A stretch of DNA of 64,000 nucleotides from Alicyclobacillus fastidiosus (GCF_026651875.1 NZ_CP104067.1:1736001-1800000); one strand, 5' to 3'. Counted from the stretch's first letter, positions 43,810-52,697 are shown. The notes: generated by a model from the sequence alone, not told the origin. Numbers and translations: made by a program.

Positions 43810-44679
43810 TTATGCTCTGTCGAGGATCGGTGGACGACGCTTAAGGCGTTTTCCTCTATTTATCAAATAACGCCATCCTCGTGCTAAACTGTAGACAACA
43901 GCCGTAATCGCGGCCACAAAAAAGCCTACAGGCCATCCGGTATCGTAGGAAAGAAAAATTGAAATCCAAACGGTAACGACGGCGATAGCTACCGACACTC
44001 CTACAGCCCGGATGGGATGATGAGTCAAATAGCGTGCCGCTGCAGCAGGTGCAATCATGAGACTAAAGGTCAACAACGCGCCAACAATAGGCACGGTGAT
44101 AGCGGTCGCGAGGCCCACAATTACAAGGAAGTACATTTCGATTCGACGCACTCGAATGCCCCTTGCTTCGGCGCTCTCGCTCATGACGGACGCCAGCATC
44201 AACGGTCGATAAAGGATAGCCAGCGCCGCAATACAGACAATACCCAAAACGACTGTGTCGACAATTTCTATGCCGCTGACCCCTAGAACTTCCCCGAAGA
44301 GCAGCGAATAGATTTCTGGCGCGTAGACATCATGTAGATTAAGAAACAGAGCACCTGCTCCGAGTAGAAAGGTTAAAATGAGCGCAGTCACCACATCATG
44401 GCGACCGCGTTTCCCGAGCCAACCGATGCTAAGTGCTCCCGCGACAGAAAACACAGCTAGGCCGATCACCGTATTGGCGCCCAACAGGGCAGCACCAGCA
44501 GCGCCAGCAAATCCTCCTTTGGGTAGAGCGTGTGCAACAAATGCCGAGCCACGGAGTACAACAAAAAACCCGACAACCCCGGCGATAACAGCGACGGTCG
44601 TCGCGCCTATCCAGGTGTTGATCATAAAACTTTCCGAGAACATGCCGGGGCTAAGAATTGTGTTCCATACGGTACCCAT
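43810..44679 (-). CDS. Metal ABC transporter permease (ZnuB type)
   Basis: 289 residues of the ABC-3 metal permease family, about eight helices (ATTVAVIAGVVGFFVVLRGS start, GALLTFSLMIAPAAAARYLT signature). Last gene of a zinc/manganese uptake operon. It overlaps the preceding permease gene by 29 bases. With the paralogous permease at 44651 it may form a heterodimeric channel, as in MntCD-type systems. Confidence 0.93.
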   Translation of the reverse strand: MGTVWNTILSPGMFSESFMINTWIGATTVAVIAGVVGFFVVLRGSAFVAHALPKGGFAGAAGAALLGANTVIGLAVFSVAGALSIGWLGKRGRHDVVTALILTFLLGAGALFLNLHDVYAPEIYSLLFGEVLGVSGIEIVDTVVLGIVCIAALAILYRPLMLASVMSESAEARGIRVRRIEMYFLVIVGLATAITVPIVGALLTFSLMIAPAAAARYLTHHPIRAVGVSVAIAVVTVWISIFLSYDTGWPVGFFVAAITAVVYSLARGWRYLINRGKRLKRRPPILDRA

Positions 44680-45592
44680 GCGTCACTACCTCCTTCATCG
44701 AAGACTCTTCTTTGGGTCTCCGTGCCACAACAGGCTGCTGCCTCCTAAAGCGGGAAATCAAATAGAACAAGAGTACCAGGCTGGTCACAAAAAAGCTGAC
44801 CGGCCAACCCCGCCCGGTTGGTGGCCAGTCGTAGCTATCGTAGGCGAGCACGATACCCAGCCATGTCGCCATAGTACCGATTGCTGCAGACAAAATCATC
44901 GCTAAGCCGGTACGCTTCGTCAACCGAATGGCTGTTGCAGCTGGACCGATGAGAAGTGCAGTGCTTAATAATGCACCGATGACTAAGGAAGATTGGCTGA
45001 CGGCCATCGCCATGCAGCACATAAAGAGAAAGCTTACCCAGCGTACTGGAATTCCTCGTGCCTTCGCCAAGTCTGCATCCAGGGAACTGAGTAGCAGTGG
45101 GCGGTAAAGGACCAACAGGAGGACGAGAGTCAGCACCCCGAGGATGACCGTTGTCGGAACGAGCTTCGGATCGATGAGGAAAATCGAACCGAATAGAATC
45201 GTCATCGGTGCCCCCGTGGTGTTCGTGTACGTGGTGTCGAAATACAGAAACAGTGCGCCTAGTCCCATGACAAAGGCGTGTATGACGCCTGTGGTCACAT
45301 CCCGTCCGCGACGGCGGTGCCCCTGCCCTAGGACGTCGACTCCCGCACCTGCGATAAATCCGCCGCCGAGAAATCCCCATAGAGCAGCGAGCCCCAGGAG
45401 AAAGGACACAGACGCCCCCGTTGCGCCAAAATCGCCCAGCGCATGGCCGAGATAAGATTGTCCTCGAATGACGACAAAGACGCCCACCACGCCCGAAATG
45501 ATAGCCACGACGGTACCAATCAAAATCGCGTTACCGACCGATGCATCTGTGAAGAGGCCGGGTGCGAAGAGAACATGGAGCAGTTTAGTCAA
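44651..45592 (-). CDS. Metal ABC transporter permease (ZnuB type), second copy
   Basis: 313 residues, ABC-3 family (VVAIISGVVGVFVVIRGQSY, GALLSTALLIGPAATAIRLT). Clearly related to but distinct from the downstream permease. It overlaps the ATPase gene by eight bases. Ends in a charged Lys/Glu tail (ARRPKEESSMKEVVTHGYRM) that is longer than usual. Confidence 0.93.
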   Translation of the reverse strand: MTKLLHVLFAPGLFTDASVGNAILIGTVVAIISGVVGVFVVIRGQSYLGHALGDFGATGASVSFLLGLAALWGFLGGGFIAGAGVDVLGQGHRRRGRDVTTGVIHAFVMGLGALFLYFDTTYTNTTGAPMTILFGSIFLIDPKLVPTTVILGVLTLVLLLVLYRPLLLSSLDADLAKARGIPVRWVSFLFMCCMAMAVSQSSLVIGALLSTALLIGPAATAIRLTKRTGLAMILSAAIGTMATWLGIVLAYDSYDWPPTGRGWPVSFFVTSLVLLFYLISRFRRQQPVVARRPKEESSMKEVVTHGYRMEHNS

Positions 45593-46442
45593 TCTGTTCC
45601 ATCCCCCTTACTTTCGAGTGGTGTGTTGGTTGAAGCAAATCGGTCGTGGTGTCGTTGCTCCCACCAACCACCAGAATGCGACCGCGCACCCTGAGCACTT
45701 CTACATCGTATCCATACAGACGACTCAGAACGTCGTTTTGAATCACTTCTTCAATCGTTCCGATGGCGGCGTTTCCTGCCGCCAGGTAAACAACTTTGTC
45801 CATCACGTCAAGTAGTGGATTCATGTCGTGTGCCACAAGCAATACAGCGATGCCTTGGCTCTGCGCGATGCGAGATACAAGGCGCACTACTTCATGCGCA
45901 CTGCGGATGTCGAGATTCGACAAAGGTTCATCCAGCAGCAGGACTTTGGGCTGTGTCAATAGGGCTTGTGCAATCAGCAACCGTTGCTGTTCTCCTCCAG
46001 ACAGTCGTCCAACTGGCGCGTCTGCGAAACCGAGGGCGTCGACTGCCCTTAGCACCTCGTCAACTTTTTGTCGGCGCGATCGCGATGGTAGGGGAAGTCC
46101 CCACCGATGTCCATCAAGGCCCAGCGCAACTAGGTCTCGCGCACGAAGTGGCGTATCTGAGTCGAGATGGATTTTCTGTGGCACGTATCCGACAAGCGGG
46201 TTACCGTGTTTTACAGGCTGTCCATCGACGGTTACAGTTCCGTTATTGGGAGACAGTAAACCGAGGATAACTCGGAGCAACGTTGTCTTGCCGGCACCAT
46301 TTGGACCAATCAGCCCCACAAATTCGCCAGGTCGAATGGAGAACTGGATATTTTGTAGCACCAGTCGGTCATCAAACCGCACCTGAATTCCTTTCAACGA
46401 CAGTACATCGTCGCGAATCTTTGCCTCTTTCATTTGCATCAT
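45585..46442 (-). CDS. Metal ABC transporter ATP-binding protein (ZnuC type)
   Basis: 285-residue ATPase: Walker A GPNGAGKTT, Q loop YVPQKI, signature LSGGEQQRLLIAQAL, Walker B VLLLDEPLSNLD, switch His LLVAHDMNP. It overlaps the binding-protein gene by four bases and the permease gene by eight. Drives zinc (or manganese) import. Confidence 0.94.
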   Translation of the reverse strand: MMQMKEAKIRDDVLSLKGIQVRFDDRLVLQNIQFSIRPGEFVGLIGPNGAGKTTLLRVILGLLSPNNGTVTVDGQPVKHGNPLVGYVPQKIHLDSDTPLRARDLVALGLDGHRWGLPLPSRSRRQKVDEVLRAVDALGFADAPVGRLSGGEQQRLLIAQALLTQPKVLLLDEPLSNLDIRSAHEVVRLVSRIAQSQGIAVLLVAHDMNPLLDVMDKVVYLAAGNAAIGTIEEVIQNDVLSRLYGYDVEVLRVRGRILVVGGSNDTTTDLLQPTHHSKVRGMEQID

Positions 46443-47431
46443 GACAGAGTCTCCGTAGACACGTGGTTTTTCAGTGCATTTTGCAAATCCTGTACTTCAT
46501 CCAGCATCCAGGATTGGTATGTGTGGCCAGTCGGCATGGTTTCATACACACCAACTACAGGAATGTGGTTCTGTTTTGCCAAATTCAACAGGGACGTTGT
46601 CATTGGGTCAACTACTTGCTGATTATACAAAAACACTTTGACTTTGTGCTGCTTAAACAAGTTCTCTTGAAGAGTAACATCCTGCGGGGCCGGATCCGTC
46701 CCGTTCATGACGGCTGCTTGAAAGGCCCACGGTGTCATATTCTTCATGCCGCTCGCTTCAAGCATGTAGTCGCATACGGGCTCGGTGGTCGCGACTGGCG
46801 CGTTCGGAAACTCTTTCTTGACGGTGGCCAATTCCTTGTACCAAGGTTGCAAGGATTGTTCGAATTTCTGTTCATTGTCCTGAAAATAGGAAGCCTGTGC
46901 TGGGTCTATCGCTGACAAGTCCTTCACAATCGCCTTCGCAACTTGTGGCATCGTAGTCGGTTTGTACCATAGGTGAGGATTGGGGGTACTGTCCGGTAAA
47001 CCAAGCAACGTTTGAACGTCAATAACCTTGCGGTTTGCGTTCGTTGATGCTGACTCCAGTTTGTTCATGAAATCATCGTAACCAAGTCCATTTTGGATAA
47101 CTAGTTGGGCTCCAGCAATGGCCTTTGCGGTTTGTGGACTTGCTTCGTACGTGTGCGGATCGGTATTTGGATCGCTCATGATGGCTGTCACATGAACATA
47201 TGTACCACCAATTTGAGAGACGACATTCGCGTATTCATTTTCTGCTGCGACCACTTGGATAGGGGACGTGTTTGCCGCTGAGCCAGTATTTTTTTGACTT
47301 GCTGCAACGTTATTGTTGGCCTGTGAGGGTGTCGACTGTGCCGTACCGCACCCGGCAATACCCGCTAATGCGAATCCTAGTGTTCCTCCAACCAAAGCGA
47401 TCTGTTTCCCGCGAATCTTCAACAAGTTCAA
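46439..47431 (-). CDS. Zinc/metal ABC transporter substrate-binding lipoprotein (ZnuA type)
   Basis: 330 residues. Lipoprotein signal with lipobox LAGIAGC. Cluster A-1 metal-binding fold: first His in NTDPHTYE, second in NPHLWYKP, a third ligand region in TTEPVCDYML (Glu/Cys in place of the usual His), and acidic residues near the end. The typical His-rich loop of ZnuA is absent. Zur-like boxes in front support zinc as cargo. It is the first gene of a four-gene operon. Confidence 0.92.
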   Translation of the reverse strand: MNLLKIRGKQIALVGGTLGFALAGIAGCGTAQSTPSQANNNVAASQKNTGSAANTSPIQVVAAENEYANVVSQIGGTYVHVTAIMSDPNTDPHTYEASPQTAKAIAGAQLVIQNGLGYDDFMNKLESASTNANRKVIDVQTLLGLPDSTPNPHLWYKPTTMPQVAKAIVKDLSAIDPAQASYFQDNEQKFEQSLQPWYKELATVKKEFPNAPVATTEPVCDYMLEASGMKNMTPWAFQAAVMNGTDPAPQDVTLQENLFKQHKVKVFLYNQQVVDPMTTSLLNLAKQNHIPVVGVYETMPTGHTYQSWMLDEVQDLQNALKNHVSTETLS

Positions 47432-47468
47432 CTCCCCGTGCGTTCAAATCTCAACTACCTTAGTCAGT

Positions 47469-47512
47469 ATATCGACATGATTACGATTTGTAAATAGGAA
47501 TTATTACGATAC
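47469..47512 (-). promoter_or_regulatory. Tandem Zur-like boxes before znuA
   Basis: On this strand AAATCGTAATCATGTCGATA (47489-47470 side) and TATCGTAATAATTCC. Each has one perfect half-site TCGTAAT with a degenerate partner. They lie 38-81 bases before the znuA start, where Zur would block transcription when zinc is plentiful. Confidence 0.6.
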
Positions 47513-47605
47513 ACAAGTAGCGCATTTAGGCTTTTGAACCGCCGGTTATTACAGTAGAAATAGAAAGGGATCGACGATTATGCTTAACGAAAATACCTTT
47601 TTTAA

Positions 47606-48331
47606 TTATCGCAGTAGGTGGCTCACTGCTTCCCAGGAAACGAAACACCCAATCAGAAACACGAGCAAAGAAGATAGTGACGTCAACGTATCTGTCACCC
47701 GCCAGTGATCAAGCCGTGAAATGGTATCACCCGTCGTGACTACGACTAGACCAATAGTGCACATCATTAAGGCCATTCCGATGGAAAATGCCATTACCAG
47801 GGTCATTCCTATAGAAGCGTGATGAAGTCCAATCGATGATAACAGAATGGCCAGTGCGCTAGGACATGGAATAAGGCCGGTAAAGAAACCAACCGTAAAT
47901 AAGCGCCCAATGGAAGAAGGTGGACTATCCTTGTGGGAATGGTTGGAATGGACGTGATGATGATGATGTGGATTCGTACACGTCTCTGCCTGCGCGAGGC
48001 CCAGCTTTCTAACCACGACAACTTCAGGTCGGAATTTCTGATACAGCATTCGTGCACCTATCCAACTGACCGCCAAACCCGAGCCAAGTTCAATGAACGA
48101 AATCAAATGCTCGGGTATGAACGCATCGATGGACGATGTGGCTACGAGGGCGAGCATCAGAATCGAAAACGTATGTGCAACTGCAGAAACAAAGCCAATT
48201 AGCATGGCATCTTTAGGCTTTCCCTGATTCGAAATTAAATAGGCAGAAATAACCCCCTTCCCGTGACCAGGTTCCAAAGAGTGCAGTGCACCCAAGCCCA
48301 TCGCGACTGGAATTGCATAAACAAGTTGCAT
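47606..48331 (-). CDS. NicO/UreH-type metal transporter
   Basis: 241 residues from ATG 48331, with GGAGGAGG before it. Six helices and the family motif HSLEPGHGKGVISAYLI plus the partner GLIPCPSALAILLSS. The cytoplasmic or external loop between helices is His-rich (NPHHHHHVHSNHSHKD), suited to Ni2+, Co2+ or Zn2+. The NicO/RcnA group includes both uptake and efflux proteins. The Zur box directly upstream suggests import or handling under zinc shortage. Confidence 0.85.
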   Translation of the reverse strand: MQLVYAIPVAMGLGALHSLEPGHGKGVISAYLISNQGKPKDAMLIGFVSAVAHTFSILMLALVATSSIDAFIPEHLISFIELGSGLAVSWIGARMLYQKFRPEVVVVRKLGLAQAETCTNPHHHHHVHSNHSHKDSPPSSIGRLFTVGFFTGLIPCPSALAILLSSIGLHHASIGMTLVMAFSIGMALMMCTIGLVVVTTGDTISRLDHWRVTDTLTSLSSLLVFLIGCFVSWEAVSHLLR

Positions 48332-48395
48332 GATAAACCTCCTCCAAATGGCTCTGTTGTCAAGCCTATGCTGAAGGACGACCCTCATTCCAAAT

Positions 48396-48416
48396 AAATC
48401 GTAACTTTTACGGTTT
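48396..48416. promoter_or_regulatory. Zur box (NicO gene)
   Basis: AAATCGTAA, CTT, TTACGGTTT: a 9-bp inverted repeat with one mismatch, matching the Bacilli Zur pattern. 65 bases before the NicO start. Confidence 0.75.
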
Positions 48417-48450
48417 ACATTTTTGAATCATCTGGATATACTCAAAATGC

Positions 48451-48471
48451 AAATCGTAATTATTACGAAAT
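48451..48471. promoter_or_regulatory. Zur box ([2Fe-2S] operon)
   Basis: TCGTAAT-T-ATTACGA is a perfect inverted repeat flanked by AAA and AAT, the best Zur match in the window. It lies 23 bases before the GTG start of the rightward operon and 35 bases from the other box, so the divergent pair may be co-repressed. Confidence 0.85.
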
Positions 48472-48493
48472 ATAACCCGTAGGAGCGATCGCG

Positions 48494-48841
48494 GTGACCA
48501 CCAGAAACCTGAGCACGGTAGAGCACCACTTTTTGATGTGCAACGGTGCGACATGCATGCGCAACGGAGGAGAGGAAGTGACGCAAGCCATACGTGATGA
48601 GATCGCACGACATGGTGCCGATGAGCGGATCCACACCACACGCACCCGATGCAATGGGCGATGCGACGATGCATGTGTCGCGATTGTCTACCCTGAGGGT
48701 CATTGGTTCCGCCATACCACGCCAGAATCGGGACGGGAAATGGTACGGGCGTACCTGGAAGGCTACATACCAAGCAGTCCTTGTCTCTCTCATCATTTTT
48801 ATGACGGACGCTTTACGCAAGTTGCGCCCCCGTTTGATTGA
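48494..48841 (+). CDS. Thioredoxin-like [2Fe-2S] ferredoxin domain protein
   Basis: 115 residues from GTG 48494 with AGGAGCG before it. The cluster ligands read C-x4-C (CNGATC) and C-x3-C (CNGRC), followed by the conserved VYPEGHWF strand, as in the (2Fe-2S) ferredoxin domain found alone or fused to cobalamin-biosynthesis enzymes. It is the first gene of a Zur-box-controlled operon with a methyltransferase and COG0523 GTPases, a pairing seen in zinc or cobalt homeostasis loci. Confidence 0.85.
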   Translation: MTTRNLSTVEHHFLMCNGATCMRNGGEEVTQAIRDEIARHGADERIHTTRTRCNGRCDDACVAIVYPEGHWFRHTTPESGREMVRAYLEGYIPSSPCLSHHFYDGRFTQVAPPFD

Positions 48842-48853
48842 GGAGTTGCTTTG

Positions 48854-49720
48854 ATGAGAAACGGTAAACTCATTCGTGCGTTGCGTGAACAGTATCAAAT
48901 TGATTTTGAGGCACTCTGGCGCCAGGCTTGCAAAACGTCATCAGAGGCGTTTCCGTCACGACTGGTGGATGATTTGGCAGAACAAGCGTTTTGGAAAGAT
49001 GCAGCTAAGAGGTATGACGATACTCCCAAACTCATTGACTATGCGCCCGAAGTTGCAGTGAAGATTCGTTCGCTGCTTGGCGAGGTAAAGCGGGTTCTGG
49101 AGATCGGATGTGGTACAGGTAAGTTTACTGTGCCACTTGCCAGATATTTTGAAAAAATCTTTGCAGTGGATTTGTCACAAGACATGCTGGAGCAATTGCA
49201 TATCAAACTATGTGACCAAGGCATTCACAACGTTCGAACGGTACAGGGCAAATGGGAGGATGTCCAGCTTGACAGAGTTGATGGAATTTTTCTTGTCAAT
49301 GCAGTTTATCGAATGTTGGATATCCGTAGATGCCTCGCAAAAATGAACGAAATCGCACGTCAACGTGTTGTGTTGGTGTGGACCCAGCCATGGTCACGAT
49401 TCGAACAACTGTTTTGCCAACTTGGTATCTCGGGAGAAGGGGTTAGTCGAGATTACATAAACCTGTTGCTGATTTTGTATGAAATGGGCATTGACCCAAC
49501 GCTTGAGTTCTTTGACGTTGAAAAACGTGTTCACTACAAAGAAATTGAAGAACTGCGTGAATCGATCCGTCAATCTGTTCCTGCAGATAAATACACCCCT
49601 GAGTGTGTCGAGAGGTTTATAGCGGAAAACACGACTACCACTAGCGAAGGTGTCGAATTTCGCTTTGGACAGAAAATTGCCTTTATTCACTGGAAACCCG
49701 TTGAATTTCTTCAGATTTAA
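48854..49720 (+). CDS. Class I SAM-dependent methyltransferase
   Basis: 288 residues from ATG 48854 (GAGGAG before it). The SAM motif I is VLEIGCGTGKFTVPLARYFE, with the acidic ribose ligand in FAVDLSQDMLEQL and motif IV in VDGIFLVNAVYR. Substrate unknown. It lies 12 bases after the ferredoxin gene and before a COG0523 GTPase; in some genomes such methyltransferases sit with zinc-responsive GTPases, but no function is established. Confidence 0.85.
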   Translation: MRNGKLIRALREQYQIDFEALWRQACKTSSEAFPSRLVDDLAEQAFWKDAAKRYDDTPKLIDYAPEVAVKIRSLLGEVKRVLEIGCGTGKFTVPLARYFEKIFAVDLSQDMLEQLHIKLCDQGIHNVRTVQGKWEDVQLDRVDGIFLVNAVYRMLDIRRCLAKMNEIARQRVVLVWTQPWSRFEQLFCQLGISGEGVSRDYINLLLILYEMGIDPTLEFFDVEKRVHYKEIEELRESIRQSVPADKYTPECVERFIAENTTTTSEGVEFRFGQKIAFIHWKPVEFLQI

Positions 49721-49769
49721 TCATTGCGTGGATAAGAACGGTTGTTCATTTTGAAAAGGAGTGTTGAGA

Positions 49770-50777
49770 ATGGCAGTTGAGATGAACACAGTGTCACGAG
49801 AGAGGATTCCGGTCACCTTATTAACTGGATTCTTGGGTGCAGGCAAAACCACATTGTTGAACCACATTCTATCGGCAAACCATGGGCACAAAATCGCTGT
49901 AATTGTCAACGAATTCGGTGAGGTAGGTGTTGATAATAAACTGGTAGTCGGTGCTGATGAAGAAATCTTTGAAATGAACAACGGATGTATTTGTTGCACA
50001 GTACGTGGCGATTTAATTCGGATACTTGGCGAGTTGCGAGATGCGCGGATTGGAAAGAATGGACGGAAGGTCGACTTTGACCGAGTACTCATAGAGACTA
50101 CGGGTTTGGCCGATCCTGCACCAGTCATTCAGACCTTCTACGTCGACCAAGAAGTTGACGATGCGTATTCGCTCGATGCCGTGGTAACAGTTGTTGATGC
50201 AAAGCACGCCGAACAACACTTGGATGATGGACATGAGGCACAGGAGCAAGTCGCCTTTGCTGACGTGCTGCTCCTAAACAAGATTGACTTGGCCTCCGAG
50301 GATGAGGTAAAGAGTCTTGAAAACAGACTGCGGTCGATGAACCCGTATGCCAGAATCTACCGCACGGAGAAATCGAATATTGAGACGGAAAAGATACTGG
50401 GAATCAATGCGTTTGATATTTCTAAGAAGCTTGAAATTGATCCCGGTTTCTTAGAGGAAGAGGATCACGAGCACGATAATTCTGTAACATCCATTGTTTT
50501 GCGTGAAGAAAAACCGCTGGACCTCCGTAAAGTGGAGAAGTGGCTGTTTGGCTGGCTAACCACTCACGGGGCTGATGTATTTCGATACAAAGGGTTTCTC
50601 TACATTAACAACGTAAAACAAAGGGTTCTCATCCAAGGGGTTCATATGCTATTCGAATCAGCTGGAGACCGACCTTGGAAGGATGGCGAAGAAAAGATCA
50701 GCGAACTTGTTCTCATTGGCCGCAATCTGGATAGTAGTTGGTTCCAGAAAGGATTTGAAGAGTGTGTCGCTCACTAG
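49770..50777 (+). CDS. COG0523 (CobW/ZNG-type) metallochaperone GTPase
   Basis: 335 residues from ATG 49770 (AAAAGGAG before it). G1 motif GFLGAGKTT, metal motif NGCICCTVRGD (CxCC), Walker B ETTGLADPAP, G4 LLLNKIDL. An acidic/His stretch EEEDHEHDN before the C-terminal domain is typical of zinc-linked members. Such GTPases load zinc or other metal into client enzymes under starvation. The C-terminal CobW_C domain is complete (LVLIGRNLDSSWFQKGFEEC). Confidence 0.93.
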   Translation: MAVEMNTVSRERIPVTLLTGFLGAGKTTLLNHILSANHGHKIAVIVNEFGEVGVDNKLVVGADEEIFEMNNGCICCTVRGDLIRILGELRDARIGKNGRKVDFDRVLIETTGLADPAPVIQTFYVDQEVDDAYSLDAVVTVVDAKHAEQHLDDGHEAQEQVAFADVLLLNKIDLASEDEVKSLENRLRSMNPYARIYRTEKSNIETEKILGINAFDISKKLEIDPGFLEEEDHEHDNSVTSIVLREEKPLDLRKVEKWLFGWLTTHGADVFRYKGFLYINNVKQRVLIQGVHMLFESAGDRPWKDGEEKISELVLIGRNLDSSWFQKGFEECVAH

Positions 50778-50823
50778 ATAAAACTTGATAACGGCGCGGA
50801 GTTAGTCGTATTGAAAAGCTAAC

Positions 50824-51162
50824 ATGGGTAATTCCGCGCCCACTGTTTCCTGGGTAACACGTCGGAATAGATTAGCAGTGATTGAATGTCTACTCCTCCG
50901 TATTGTAGCCAAGGGGGCGGATTTCATGGACAGCGCTACGGATATGATATTGGACGAGCTCAAAAGTGTGGGTTCAGCTAAGTACCGATTGGCATGCGAA
51001 ATTGAGCATCACCACCACCTAATATGTTTGCGCTGTGGTTCGACTGTCGTACTTGATAAGTGCCCTATGGCGGACGTATTGGCCACAATAGATGATTTTA
51101 CAATCATAAACCATCGTTTCGAGGTTTACGGGCACTGTACTTCATGTGCTCAGGTTTTGTGA
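50824..51162 (+). CDS. Shortened Fur/Zur-family protein with reduced DNA-binding domain
   Basis: 112 residues instead of ~140. The C-terminal dimerisation and metal half is intact: EIEHHHHLICLRCGSTVVLD, C in DKCPMAD, YGHCTSCAQVL, giving two CxxC pairs and the HHHH cluster. The N-terminal winged helix is largely missing: between RLAVIECLL and ATDMILDELKSVG about 40 residues expected for helices 2-4 are absent, as is the LVR..GDG wing. The frame is clean. It may be a pseudogene or a metal-binding or heterodimer-forming variant. Confidence 0.75.
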   Translation: MGNSAPTVSWVTRRNRLAVIECLLLRIVAKGADFMDSATDMILDELKSVGSAKYRLACEIEHHHHLICLRCGSTVVLDKCPMADVLATIDDFTIINHRFEVYGHCTSCAQVL

Positions 51163-51294
51163 ATCATGGATGTACTATCGAATCACGAAGTCGAATTATG
51201 AGTTAGCACGCTATTTGAGAATCTAATTTGATGGAAGCCAAGCAAGCTTCGCGATGACATGTAGAGAACCTATGTGTGAAAAGAGTCTTTAAAA

Positions 51295-52506
51295 ATGAAG
51301 CAACACAAAATTCCGGTTACGGTTCTAAGCGGTTATTTAGGAGCAGGTAAAACCACTGTCCTAAATTATGTTTTAAACAACCGAGAAGGTCTTCGAGTTG
51401 CGGTTATTGTGAACGATTTGAGTGAAGTGAACATTGATGCCAATTTGATTAAGCAAGGAGCAACACTTTCTCGTACCAATGAAAAACTAGTGGAGATGTC
51501 AAACGGATGTATTTGCTGTACGTTGCGGGAGGATCTCTTGCGCGAAGTAGAACGGTTGGCGAAGGAAGGTTTGTTTGACTATATTCTGATAGAATCGACA
51601 GGCGTTGGAGAGCCAGTTCCTGTAGCTCAAACTTTTACCTACATTGACGAAGAAAACGGCATCGATCTTACTTCTATTTGCCGACTGGACTGTATGGTGA
51701 CGGTAGTCGATGCTTACCGTTTCTGGCACGATTTTTCGTCCGGCGAAAGTTTGCTAGACCGGAAGCAGGCAGTTGGCGAAGAGGATACCCGCGAAGTGGT
51801 TGACCTTTTAATTGACCAAATTGAGTTTTGCGACGTTCTTGTTTTGAATAAGTGCGACATGGTGAGCGAACAGGAGTTGCAAGGACTGGAAGGGGTTCTT
51901 AGAAAACTCCAACCTAATGCCAAAATCATCAGAACTTCCTATGGAAAAATCGACCCCAAGGAAATTCTCAACACCGGTCTTTTTGAATTCGACAAGGCAG
52001 GTCAATTAGCTGGATGGCTTAAGGAACTACAAATGGAGAACCACACTCCAGAAACTGAGGAATACGGGATTACATCATTTGTGTATCGCCAGACAGTACC
52101 ATTTCACCCTGAACGTTTGGCCCAATGGCTGGAGGATTATCCTGTGGAAGTCGTTCGAGCTAAGGGGATCCTTTGGTTATCCAGCCGAAATGATGTCGCC
52201 ATAAACCTCAGCCAAGCGGGCCCTTCCATACAATTCGGACCAGCTGGTTATTGGGTGGCGTCACTTCCTGAAGAGGAAAAGCAAGACATCTTTAACGAAG
52301 AGCCTGAATTGCTGCAATCATGGGACCCGGTATGGGGGGATCGTATAACGGAAATCGTTCTGATCGGAATTGAAATGAATCAGGGCGAGATTGCCCTTTC
52401 GTTGGATACCTGTTTGTTGACGGAAGAGGAAATGGGTCTAGATTGGCGAGAGTTTCACGATCCGTTGCCCCAATGGGATATGGAACTGGAAGAAGAACTT
52501 GCTTAG
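51295..52506 (+). CDS. zagA: ZagA/YciC-type zinc-responsive GTPase (COG0523)
   Basis: 403 residues. G1 GYLGAGKTT, NGCICCTLREDLL, ESTGVGEPVP and LNKCDM are in order. The long C-terminal part WDPVWGDRITEIVLIGIEM, LDTCLLTEEEM and DWREFHDP is diagnostic of the YciC/ZagA branch, which is repressed by Zur in B. subtilis and supports zinc-dependent enzymes such as folate-pathway GTP cyclohydrolase during starvation. It is directly followed by an L33 gene start, as in other Zur regulons. No ribosome site stronger than AAAGAG is seen before ATG 51295. Confidence 0.92.
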   Translation: MKQHKIPVTVLSGYLGAGKTTVLNYVLNNREGLRVAVIVNDLSEVNIDANLIKQGATLSRTNEKLVEMSNGCICCTLREDLLREVERLAKEGLFDYILIESTGVGEPVPVAQTFTYIDEENGIDLTSICRLDCMVTVVDAYRFWHDFSSGESLLDRKQAVGEEDTREVVDLLIDQIEFCDVLVLNKCDMVSEQELQGLEGVLRKLQPNAKIIRTSYGKIDPKEILNTGLFEFDKAGQLAGWLKELQMENHTPETEEYGITSFVYRQTVPFHPERLAQWLEDYPVEVVRAKGILWLSSRNDVAINLSQAGPSIQFGPAGYWVASLPEEEKQDIFNEEPELLQSWDPVWGDRITEIVLIGIEMNQGEIALSLDTCLLTEEEMGLDWREFHDPLPQWDMELEEELA

Positions 52507-52521
52507 AAGGAGGATTACGAA

Positions 52522-52572
52522 ATGCGCGTTGTTGTTTCTCTCGCGTGCACCGAATGTCCAAAATCAAAATAA
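52522..52572 (+). pseudogene. rpmG: Ribosomal protein L33 gene, cut after 16 codons
   Basis: A strong site (AAGGAGGA) precedes MRVVVSLACTECPKSK and a stop. MRV..(T/S)LACTEC is the exact start of L33. About 75 bases later, in another frame, NRTFITIRPRNELN resembles the continuation of L33 (RNYITTKNKRNNP). So the gene seems split by an inserted or rearranged ~75 bases. Zur-controlled L33 copies that can replace zinc-containing ones commonly lie next to ZagA. Confidence 0.7.
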
Positions 52573-52697
52573 GATCCTGCGTCACGAAGTAGTGAATTTA
52601 ATACCAAGGGCAGATATTACAACGATGAGCAATAGGACATTCATTACAATTAGACCCAGAAATGAACTCAATGTAGAGGCGTTACTATGAAGTCTAG

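Noticed and set aside
45796-46386. Long rightward frame opposite the ZnuC gene
   Set aside because: It lies wholly antisense to a clear ATPase gene and shows Arg/Ser/Thr bias typical of shadow frames.
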